Origin: Paguma larvata
Taxonomy: Eukaryota; Chordata; Mammalia; Carnivora; Viverridae
Reading direction: 5' to 3'
Assembly: GCA_030068075.1 (NCBI GenBank)
Contig: CM057836.1
Location: 71,337,788-71,401,787 of the forward strand
DNA: 64,000 bases
This document shows, piece by piece, positions 36,301 to 48,400 of this stretch. Every line of letters starts with the position of its first letter. The stretch's first letter is position 1. The position numbers and the translations under genes are program-made. The notes below the pieces were generated by a model that was not told the DNA's origin, searched no databases, and saw only the letters and a list, made by a program, of their open reading frames with translations.

Positions 36301-39300
36301 ATTTATATCTTCATCAGCAATCACAGGGATGCCAATTTCATAAAATTGGTATGAATTTATCATTATTTTAAAAAATATTTGTTAATTTGATAGTAAAAGA
36401 AAGGTATCTCATTATTTTAATTTAATCTGTAGGATCTGAGACTGTACATTGTAATTATTAATCAGTTACTTGTGGTCCTTCCTACATACTTTCTGGTCAT
36501 GGTCTTTATCCACTTATCTTGTGGGTGGAGTTTTAGCATTCTTTTTTTGTTGATTTGAATAACCTCTATAGTGAAAAAATATTAACACTTGTATTTGCTG
36601 AAGGGTTTCAGGGATTTTGCCTTTTATGTTTGTGTTTTTATATAGAGAGAAGTTTATTCATTTATTTACTTATTTTTAAATGTTTATTTTTGAGAGAGAG
36701 AGAGAAAGCACAAGTGAATGAGCAGGGGAGGTGTAGACAGAGAGAGGGGACAGAGGATTTGAAGCAGGCTCAAGGCTGACAGCAGAGAGCCCAGTGTGGA
36801 GCTCAAACTCACAAACCATGAGATCACAGCCTGAACCGAAGACGGAGGTTCAACCGACTGAGCCACCAGGCACCCCTAGAGAGAAGTTCAAAATGTAAAA
36901 TGTTTGTATCATCAAATTAAAGGTTTGTCATCACCTTCTGGAATGTAGGTTCCATGGAGGGGGGACTATCTTCTTCATCAATACCCAGAGCCTAGGACAT
37001 TGCTCAGAAAATGTATTGAATGAATGAAATCTATCTTATTTTTTCCACTATTTAAAAAATTCCCTCCAGAGACATGATGTTTACTTTAATTTTCTGTCAT
37101 GTATTTGGTGCTTTGATTTGAAAAAAAAAAAAGATAACTTACAACTCTTCAGGACACCCGGGTGTCTCAGTCGGTTAAGCATCTGATTTTTTATTTTGGC
37201 TCAGGTCATGATCTCATGGTTCGTGAGATCAAGCCCCATGTCAGGCTCTGTGTGGGCAGTTTGGAGCCTGCTTGGGATTCTCTCTCTCTCCCTCTCTCTC
37301 TCTCTCTGCCCCTTCCCTGCTCACCCTATCTCTGTCTCTCTGAAAATAAATAAATAAACTTCAAAAAAAATTTTTTTAATGTTTTTATTTATTTTTGAGA
37401 GAGAGAGACAGAGGCAGAGCATGAGCAGGAGAGGGGCAGAGAAAGAGGGAGACACAGAATCCGAGGAGGCAGGCTCCAGGCTCCCAGCTGTCAGCACAGA
37501 ACCCGACTTGGGGCCTGAACTCGTGAACTGCGAGATCATGACCTGAGCCGAAGTCGGAAGCTTAACCGACTGAGCCACCCAGGCGCCCCTAAACTTAAAA
37601 AATTTTTTAAAAAATCTTACAACTCTTTAACTTTTATGAAGTGTGTTTTGTGTATGGTTGCACGGTGAGGTCGTGGTGTCATTTGAGCCCTGCTGACTTA
37701 GGACAGGTTGCCTCATCGTTGGTATACCTGAAACCTACAGTCACCAGAAACCTGACCTGTATGATCTGGTGCAATATAGTATGACCTACAGACACTCACT
37801 GAGTCACTCTAAACCCTTTTGAGAATGAGGCAGGTTATGAAAGATGATACATACAGGTGTGCATCTCCTGTATTGCTCCTGCTTGCTCTCCATCAGCTGT
37901 GAAAAGTAGCCCATTGAAATTTGTTCATCATTCATGCCTAAAATCTCCGGGAGCAGCCAATTAAAAGACAAGTAAATGACCATGTAAATACCTAGCCGAT
38001 CACTATATGATTTTTTAGTTGTAAAAAGTACATTAACCTTGGATTTGAAAACCCTCTAGGATCATATGCCCCTGAAGGCCTCTCAGTGTGGTGGAGCCGT
38101 TCTGACCGTTAGAAAACACAGCCTTCTTGTTTGTGTCAGGGATCCAGCTGGTGAATTACATTTTGTCCCCAAAGTGTAGGTAGTTCTCAGGGGAGGCAGT
38201 TGGTAAGGGATTTGCCAGTTTGGAAATGGTTTTTAATCTTTAGATCAAACGACCAATGTAAGGTTGTATACTCAATGGCTATTGCAGTTATGGTTGAAAT
38301 AATAATAATTGGTTATGGATCAGCGTTATTGTTTTGTCTATAGTAAAGACTGTGAGGAGGAGATTTATGTGAGCATTTTGGGATCGGTGCCAGGAGACAT
38401 GGTCTGCTCTAAGTAAAAAGGGCCTTTTTGCACCATAAAAAGAATTATATTGGCAACTTCTGCCGCCTTTGAGCACCTTGATAATAATGACTAAGCCCCA
38501 CAAATTCCGAGACCTACAGATACAGTAGCCTCATAGTGGGATTTTTTTTTAAAGAGGAGAAAACTACAAGAAATCCTGGTCATTCTTATCGAAGCGAATT
38601 GGGCAAAGTAAAACTTGTCATTTGTGGTTTCTCCTCCCCTCACCCTTCCCTTTAATTGATTTAAGTGCTTTCATCAATGACCCAAATAAAACTCTTGACC
38701 CACCAAAAACTTGCAGGGAGTTTGTTCCCTCTTGAATGTGTTTCAAATGTGGGCTATCTTCCCACATTTGGATCTCACTGATTCCGCACAGCTTCTTGAA
38801 ACATAGAGGGGCCGCCGATGACTTTATTTAATATGCCCATTGGAGTAAAGAAGACTAAGGGAGTGTTTTTTTCTAAGTCTTTTTTCCCCAGTATCTACTA
38901 GGCATGTGGATCAAATAGACCCAGCTCTTCTCTTGTCTGTTGCTGGTGGTAGCGTCCACTAATACAACCCCTTGCAAGGCAGGTTGGCAGTATGTTATCT
39001 TGTAGGCTGTTGATTCCATCTTGAGAAAGTCCTCTTAAAGTAATAATCTTATGTACAGACATATCATCTGTACAAAGATACCATGAAGTGATTCCTGATA
39101 ATAGCAAGATCACAGTAGAAACTTAACATCCAGCAGAAGAGAAATAATGTTTTTTTAATGTTTATTTTTGAGATAGAGAGAGACAGAGTGTGAGCAGAGG
39201 AGGGGCAGAGAGAGGGAGGCACAGGATCTAAAGTAGGCTCCAGGCTCTGAGCTGTCAGCACAGAGCCCGACACGGGGCTCAAACTCACGGGAGCTCAACC

Positions 39301-39452
39301 CACTGAGTAACCCAGGCGCCCCAAAAGTATTTTGTTACTTAAATAAAAATAGTGCCACTTAGCGACTACTAATTGGGACTCAGTCACACATATGATTTGG
39401 AGCTTCCAGTGATTTTCTGAGCAGATTCTTTACAGTTACTGATTCTCACAGT

Positions 39453-39490
<38 letters not shown>

Positions 39491-42400
39491 AACAAGACAT
39501 GCACTCCTTTCCCGACAGTAGGAAATAAAATCTTACAATGTCAACGAAAATGGGTTACTTTTATTTGATGTCACAAATATTACAAGATGTTTCTGTACTT
39601 CTCAAAACCTGACAAGCCTATAAAGGAAAGGATTAGATAAACAGGAAAGAGTGTGTGCAGATACGAATGGGCGTTATATGATTTGTCTGCTGTAGTCGCA
39701 TTTAAGAGCAGTTCAATTTTAGTATATGTGCTGCCAAAGCGAGCACAAGAGCAGTTCAAAAGGGGGATAGCAGGCCTGTGGCATACTCTCTGCACTGAAA
39801 CTAGTGCTGTGACCGAATGCTGAATCAGTCCAGCTGTTTTTGCATTTAGGAAATTAGTTCAATTAAAACCTAAGCTGATACTTTAAAACTCCACAAGGAA
39901 CAGGTAAATAATTAGTCAACATGGTCCAATTGAATCAAGCCAAACACAAATTGATTTCTGCTTGAATGGAATCTGGAAGATGATTAAAGCAGGTCCCAGG
40001 CTCAAGCTCCTCAAAGATGAGTTCACTTGTAGGTAACATTTTTGGAAATATATAACCTTTTAAATATAGCTACAGATGTACTAGTGCTTTTTTATTAAAA
40101 GATACCCTGGCAGTTTTTCTTTTTAAAAAATTTATGCAACTTTTCCAGTGGTATGAACACCAGCAGAGTCATATATCCCTGTCTGGCTGCGAGGATAAAG
40201 GTCTTGCTCTTCTTATAACAATATCTTGACTGGGAACCGGAAAAGGTATATAATCAGTAGGATTTTTTTCAGTTGCAAGCGACGGAAGCCCATCCTGAAT
40301 TCGCGTAAGCAAAACATGAAAACATGAAAGAGGGATGGAATTTGTTGGCGCACACAGCCTCGGGGGAGTTTGTCACCGATTTACCTTTCTCCGGCTTGTG
40401 GGCACGCTCTGTTTACGGGCTGGGTAGGAAGGGCCACGAGCAGTCCCAGGTGCACACCTGCCTGCCTGACCACCTGAGTGTGATAATGCGGGCTCTTTGG
40501 ATTGGCCGGGTGATAGTCACATGTCTGCCCCGGACCAATCGCTGTGACCAGGAGTTGCCAGTGAGGCCCGAAGTTCCTGTGCGCAAGTATGCCTTAGATT
40601 TGTTTCTTTTTTAATTAAAAAAAAAAAGGTTTTTTTTAATGTTTATTTTTGAGAGAAAGAGAGAGAGAGAGAGTGCGTGCGTGCGTGAGGAAGCATGAGT
40701 TGGGGAGGGGCAGAGAGAGAGAGGGGGAGACACAGAATCTGAAGCAGGCTCCAGTCTCAGATCTGTCAGCCCAGAGCCTGAGGCAGGGCTCTAACCCGTG
40801 AATTGAGAGATCATGACCTGAGCTAAAGTCGAGAATGCCTAACCGGCTGAGCCACCCAGGCGCACCCCGTCCCCCGACCTTTGATTTCTAACGTTGGTGG
40901 AGCCACGTGGGGTTATCTAGAGAAGGGAGGCTGGGCTAGTGAACACCTGCAGCAATGCTGAGTTGCCTGGTGGTCCCTGGAACCTGCATTCCTGTAAAAG
41001 TTGCACTTTTATGGCGGGCAGGTTTGTGATCACTCCGTGTCGCCTGCCCATATGGCCCCTATCAGGAACCCTAGTCTGCCACGGTCCCTCTCTTTCTGCA
41101 GAAGTAAACAGTACCTAGCTACACTTCAGAGGCGTAGTCAATTCTTAATTTGGCAAATGTGAATAACTTTTGGCCCTGATAGTTTGGCTTCTACCCTACT
41201 CAGCAGCATGCGTGTTTTCCTTCTTTCTCCTGTGAACTTGTAGACCAACACAGAATTCTAGAATTTCCTGAGTTGAATATGCTCTGCCTCATGCCTCCTC
41301 CTGGGTTCCCAGAGGGGTAGCTCCAGCTTCTCTCTGTGCCTGGCTGCACACGGGAGTCTACTCTCCTTGCTGGGCCACCTGTTCCCTCCCTCCATGTTGT
41401 CAGTGCAGAGCCCCAGGTGGAGCTTGAACTCCCACACCCTGAGATCATGACCTAGGCAGAAATCAAGAGTGAGACGCTTAACCAACTGAGCCACCCAGGC
41501 ACCCCTGTTTTCTTTTTTGAGCAATGTATCCCAGCTATTATACCCATGTCACCAAATTTGGGGGAGATCATTTTTACTACCCCATCCAATACTTTCACTT
41601 TATGCTGCTATTCCTTGTGTTTTGCATGTGTATAGATAGACATGGGGCCATAAGTTTGCTTTCTGACCTTTTCTCTCTTCGACTTTGATTCATTGAGAGT
41701 TGTGCTTAGGATCAGTGGGAATAGACTGTGTGCTCTTTCTAGGTCTCCTTTAGCTTTGTGATTTTATTTATATTTTTATCTTAGACCATGAGCAGGGGAG
41801 AGGGACAGAGAGAGAGACAGACAGACAGACAGAGAATCTCAAGCAGGCTCCATGCTCAGCACAGAACCTGACCTGGGGCTCAATCCCATGACCCTGGGAT
41901 CATGACCTGAGCCGAAATTAAGAGTCAGACGGCCAACTGACTGAGCCACCCAGGCACCCCTAGCTTTGTGATTTTAAGGAAAAATAGCTTAGAACTAAGC
42001 TGAACTTAGAACATCATGTTACTCTCAGCGGTGAAAAGCAAGCTAAGTAACTGGCTCTGGCTCCCACACCTGAGCTGCTGAAGCATTAGTTTCTAGGCCT
42101 ACCCAGCCTCACTGTCTCAGCTGGTGCATGGAGGGGATGGCGTTTCCCCTGTGAGGCTGTTGGGAGCAGTGGATGAGAGTTGGTACGTGAGCGATAGGCG
42201 GTGCAGGGATGAGCAGTGGTGAGGGTCTGGGGGAACTCGCAGTGGGCAGCAGGGAGCCTGCTGCATGCCAGGCTGGAGAGGCGCCCCGGAAGCTGTAAGT
42301 CAGAGGCGAACGACTTGCAGAGAGTGGAAATACAAGGATGACATTTAACATTCTCCATCTGCAGTTAAATTGTAAAACCATTCTTAGCGTTCATACATGT

Positions 42401-45400
42401 GTGAAAAGCACCAAAGTGGTAACTGTCTTGAGAAAGTTGAATTTCAGGCCCCTAACTATATGTATAGATTTTTGGCAGGAGCCTATGTACATTTTATTTT
42501 GTTTCTGTGATGCAGTAAATTTGTCTGAATGGTTAAAATGAATAGCATCTTCCTCACTGGGTGGCTTTCCCTAACCTTTCCTATTACCACTTCTGTACAG
42601 CTCCTTCCTCCAGCCTCTTTGCCTGCAGACTCCACCCCCTCCTTGTACTTTAGGTCCTGGCTCGTTTGTACTTCCCTCAGCGTTTCTCAGGCCCCTCGGA
42701 CCAGATCAGTTTACCCTCTTACATGCTCTCCCATGGCATCCTGTCTGCCCCTTTGTGTCATATGCCACACGTTTGTCATTTTTTTCGTACAGCATATATT
42801 CCCTGCTAGAATGTAAGCCCCATGAGCGTAGGGCACATGTCCAACTTGTCAATTAAGGCTGAGTTCTGCCAGGAATAGAGACCCCAAATAGCAATGTTAT
42901 ACATGAGAGAAGCAGATACTCTGTCTTATACTCTGTGTAAATTTCCCGCAGTAGACAGTTTAAGGCTGGGGTGGGGCCATTCCGCAGCATGACATTTCTG
43001 TGTGCTGCTTGGCTAAGCGTGGCTTTTCATTCCCATGGTCCCAGAGAGCCATGGGACCATTTAGCAGGCAGGAAGGCGGGGAAGCTGGACGAGCTGCCCT
43101 CTCCATGGGGATGCTCTACAATTTGTACATGTCTCCTCGCCGCTGTCCTGTTAGCTAGAAATTAGTCACGCAGTCACACGTAGCTTCAGGGGAAGCTGGG
43201 AAATTTACTCTTTATTCTGGGTAGACATGTGCCCAGTTAAAAATTGTTCTAATACTAAGCGATAGAATGGATATTGGGAGATGGTCATATACCACTGTAT
43301 TCCCAACTCCCAGCACAATCTTTGGCCTCCCTTGGTTTGTAGACCTCTGCCTTCATCATTGCATGGTGTTTTACCTGTGCGCGTGTCTCTGTGCCCCAAA
43401 TTCCCATTTTTTATAAAGGATAGCCTTCATACTGGGTTAGGGCCCATCCCGATGACCTCATAATTACATCTGCAAGAACCCTATTTCCATAGAGGGTCAC
43501 ATTCTGAGGTACTAGTGATTCATAGTTCCTATGAATTTTGGGGGGATACCATTCAACCCAATTCAACATGGTACAAATTCATAGGGTTTGTGAATTTTGA
43601 GGGGATCACAATTCAACACATATTAATTTGGGATAATTTCATTTACCCTCACACAGTCTTTCAGAGATACTCGGAATTTTGCTGTTCTGGGATGTCCCAG
43701 AGTGATAACACCTTTTAATTCCAGAGCATTGTATCATAGAATAGCCAGTCCTTCTCTCCCAGCCTCAGGAAATGTGTTCAGTGGAGGCATGGCAGGGCTT
43801 ACCAAAGGCCCGTAATGGTACTGAGAGTTACTGCCCATTAGGAAGCTCTTCACGGTATGACAGAGTCCCAAGAGCACTCCCGAGAAGTCAGTAAGACCCA
43901 TCCATTCCGAACCCTTTACAGTATGTGGAAGCAGCCACCCTTGGTACCATCCCTTGGCCCACTGAGATCACACTTAGCTAGCACAGGCTGGATGCACCGT
44001 GGCCTGGTGTAGAGTCTTGAAGTCAAGCCAAGCCCTTAGCTCAGCCCTCACTCCCCATCATTTGAGCTCCTCATTACCTTTTGGGATAAGAAGAATCCCT
44101 CCCTTGATAAACCCCTCTAAGGCTGAAGGTAGTATCCCTATAGCTCCTGTTAGTTAAAGTTGCCCTTGAGTAGGAACTCAATTACTTTTTCAAAGGGAAG
44201 AGAAAGATATTATCATCTTGTCAGGAGGGTTGAAATGTAATCATGCCCCAAAGCAGGAGAATGGGTAACTATGCAAGGTTTCCTATAGTTTATTTTGGCA
44301 GCAGGTACTGGGGCCCCAGGAAGGTGACAATTCTGTTCTCCCTTGGCACCAAATGTCAGCGGTCTTTGAAAGGCGTAGCTTCAGAAAACCAGAGTTGCCA
44401 AACCGTGGACCTGGCAAAAACAAGGTTGAAGAGGTGGTTCATCTGGTCTGTGTGAGAGTTGCTTAGTGCTGCTTCATGAACCTGGGTGTTGCCCTTCACC
44501 TGTGTGTCCCACATAATGCGAATCAAAGTTCCAGGTCACATTCTTTGATCTGCAGTAAACGAGGGAGCAGCATCTCTAACCTGAAGGAAGAATAGGGTGC
44601 CGTTCAAGTGTTCTTCTTGTTTTAAAAACCCTCCGGTTGAACTGGATCCGTTTTCTCGATCCACATTCTGAGCCATCCAGGACCATGTCCCCTTCCCTCC
44701 ATTCCTGCTCTGCCGACTCGCGTTGTCCTCAGAAGTGGGGCCTGTGTGGGAACTGCTCCCCGCCCATTGCAGGGTCTTGGCCCAACCATTACGTCTCACT
44801 TAGAACAACATTCCTGTGGCTTCTGGAATATGAACTTGGGCCTGTATCCACTTCCTTGATGTTTCCTCTGAAAAGATTCCACGTGACATGTGGGGCAAAT
44901 AGCATGCCGTCATTTCTTTCTGCCCCAACTTTTAGGCCCTTTCCTTTAGATGACCACGCCCATACAGGGAGCTGCTGGATGGCACAGGCACACACCAGTG
45001 CTTTGCCAGGCTTGGCACCTGGACTCCCAAGGGGCTCATGATTCGGAGCTTAGAAATGGAACCCACGTCAGGCTGGGGGGAAAGGGCGTAGGTGCAGCAT
45101 TTCTTAGCCATCCTGCAGATAGATGGCTGCTGTAGGCATGGAGTCAGTGGTAGCACACTCAACGTCTTTTGCTCCAGCTACCGCTCTGGCTTCAAAGTAC
45201 TGTGTTTATTATGGCCAAACCGAGGGGAGGTGGCACAGACTGTTCCTGCCGGAGTCCCTGGCTTTCTATGCTCTGGTTTTTATGGCGGCTCAGATTTCTC
45301 CAGTGGGAGTGTAGAGGTCACTCCACACAGAGCGCCTCACCCTGGTAGCGATCTCTGTCCCACGTATGCACCAGTTTCTAAACCTCGCTGTTCATGCTCT

Positions 45401-48400
45401 GCCTTGTGTTGTAAAATTATGAGGCACATCCATCCCTTGATTATCAGACTTGTGCTTGACTGTTAATAACAGACTCCATTCATGGAGGAATAATTGAGGA
45501 TGGCAGCTGCCACCCATGGGAGTGAACAAGAGAAAGCCTTGCTCCTAAATCCTTGGAGGGTCTGCACCTGGGCACTTGTTGTGCTGAATTTGATGGGCTA
45601 ATTGGTGGCCCAGCCTTACCTATGACAAAGATCTTACAGAACACATTTCTCTGTTCCTTTTTTTTTTTTTAAGTTCATCTATTCATTCTGAGAGAGAGCG
45701 AGCACATACGCTGAAGGGGCAGAGAGAGAGGAGAGGAGAGAATCCCAAGCAGGCTCTGTACCATCAGTGCAGAGCCAGATGCGGGGCTCAAACTCCCAAA
45801 CCGTGAGGTCATGTCCTGAGCCGAAACCAAGAGTTAGATGCCTAACCAGCTGAGCCACCCAGGCGCCCCCACGTTTCTCTGTTCTACTCTAAGACATGAG
45901 TTCTGTTAAGTTTATCTTTTTTTCCTTTGCCCATTTTTCATGTTCATTTTCTGTACATTAGGTATAATTTTTTTTTCATACCTCAAGAGCACTCAAGTCC
46001 ATTATAGGAAAATTAGAAAATGCAGACGAGAAAAATAACATTCTTTTTCCACAACACGCTGCCACCTGGAGAAAATGGTCAGTGAACATTCTATTCCCCG
46101 TGTTTTTAGGTACATTTTTTTAAGCTGGCATTTTCACTTAACAATATTTGGGAGTAGCTTTTGTGTCCTTCACAATTCATCACTAGACAGCTGGATAGAA
46201 GAATGACAACGTATTTAGCCAGGCACACCTCACTGGTCATTTAGTTTATTTCCAATTTTTCATTGTTAGAAACAACATTATAGTGAATGTCTTTGTGGCC
46301 AAATACTTGCATATGTTCTCAATTGCTTTCTTAGGACAAATTCCTAAAAGTGGAATTGCTGGGTCTGAATTATAAAAATACATCATCTCTAACCTCATAC
46401 TGTTAAAACTTTAAAAGTATATACCACATAGACCGAATGCCTCATCGAACCCTCATGCACCCATGTGAGAATTAGAGCTCCTGGCCAGTGTGTACTCACC
46501 CCTAGTTCCTGCATTATTTAGGAGCAGATCCAAGACATCATGCCAGAAAGACTCATTTCTTTTTTTTTAATAATTTATTGTCAAATTGGTTTCTATACAA
46601 CACCCAGTGCTCAATCCAACGAGTGCCCTCCTTGGTGCCCATCACCCACTCTCCCTCCTCCCACACGTCCCTCTCCCCTCAGTTTGTTCTTAGTCTTTGA
46701 GAGTCTCTTAAGTTTTGTCTCCCTCCCTCTCTGTGGCTTTTTTCCTTCCCCTCTTCCCCTCCCCGCTGGTTTTCTGTTAAGTCTCGCAAAGCCTACCTGT
46801 GCGTGGAAACATATGGCATCTGTCTTTTCTCTGCCTGACTTATTTCACTCAGCATAATACCCTCCAGTTCCATCCATGTTGCCACACATGGCCAGATTTC
46901 ATTCTTTCTCATTGCTGTAGTATTCCATTGTATATATAAACCACATTTTCTTTATCCATTCATCAGTTGATGGACACTTAGTCTCTGATTTGGCTGTTGT
47001 TGAAAGTGCTGCTATGAACATCAGGGTACACGTGTCTATTCATATCTTCTGCCCATTTCTTCACTGGATTATTCGTTTTTCGGGTGTGGAGTTTGGTAAG
47101 TTCTTTATAGATTTTAGATACTAGTCCCTTATCCGATATGTCATTTGCAGTTATCTTTTCCTATTCCGTTGGTTGCCTATTAGTTTTGTTAGTTGTTTCC
47201 TTTGCCATGTAGAAGCTTTGTATCTTGATGAGGTCCCAGTAGTTCATTTTTGCTTTTAATTCCCTTGCCTTTGGAAAAGTGTCCCGTAAGAAATTGGTGT
47301 GTCTTAGGTCAAAGAGGTTTTTTCCTGCTTTCTCCTCTAGGATTTCAATGGTTTCCTGTCTCACATTCAGATCCTTCATCCATTTAGAGTTTGTTTTTGT
47401 GAGTGGTGTAAGGAAGGAAGTGGTCTAATTTCATTCTTTTGCATGTTGCTATCCAGTTCTCCCAGCACCATTTATTAAAGAGGCTAGAAAGACTCCTTTC
47501 TATCAGATAGCACAGGTATTCAGAAATGGGAGAGAAAAGAGAAAAAGTGAATTGCTAGAAAAAAATTAGAGGTTAACATCTTACCAACCTTACCTACTGC
47601 GATGTGTGGGCTCTTTCGATTTTCCCTGCTGTATCTGGGCTCAGGACTCTGTCTTTGGATTCCTGCAACAATGTGGTAACCAGTCTCCTTTCTCTCCCTC
47701 TGGATAGGTATACATGTTTTCAAGCCGTTTCGTATCTTGCCAAACTGCACCCCAGAAAGGCTAATCAAACTGACGCTTACACCAGAAGCATATAGTTGTG
47801 TCTATGCCGGTGGTTAACATTTTGGGTCTTTCTTCTTCTTTTGTTTTTTCTTCCCTCTCTCCATCCCCACTCTGCCTTTCTTCTTTATTCGTGAATTTTT
47901 TAGACCCCCAAACAAGAATCACATCATTGTTTTAATTAGAACTTATTTGGTTATTGGGGCACCTGGGTGGCTCGGTTGGGCGACCGACTTCGGCTCAGGT
48001 CATGATCTCACGGTCTGTGGGTTTGTGCCCTGCGTCGGGCTCTGTGCTGGCAGCTCAGAGCCTGGAGCCTGCTTCAGATTCTGTATCTCCTTCTCTCTCT
48101 GCCCTTCCCCTGCTCATGCTCTGTCTCTATGTCTCTCAAAAATAAAATAAAAACGTTAAAAAAAATTTAAAAAAAATATCAAGGATCTTGTGTTTAAAAA
48201 AAAAAAAGAACTTATTTGGTTATTAATGAGATTAAAGCTCTTCCCACCCCCTGCCATTTCCTCACTTGGACAATTGTATTTCCTCTTTGTGAATTACCTT
48301 TTCCTAATTTTTCTATTAGGATGATTGTCTTTCAAAAATTGTGCTCATCTTATGTTAATGTCTACCGCATTGTACTTCTGTCCGTGAATGGCTGTGAATA

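Noticed and set aside
44637..45041. 134-codon open frame in intron 5
   Set aside because: No domain, no splice signals compatible with STPG4, and length within chance expectation for this composition.
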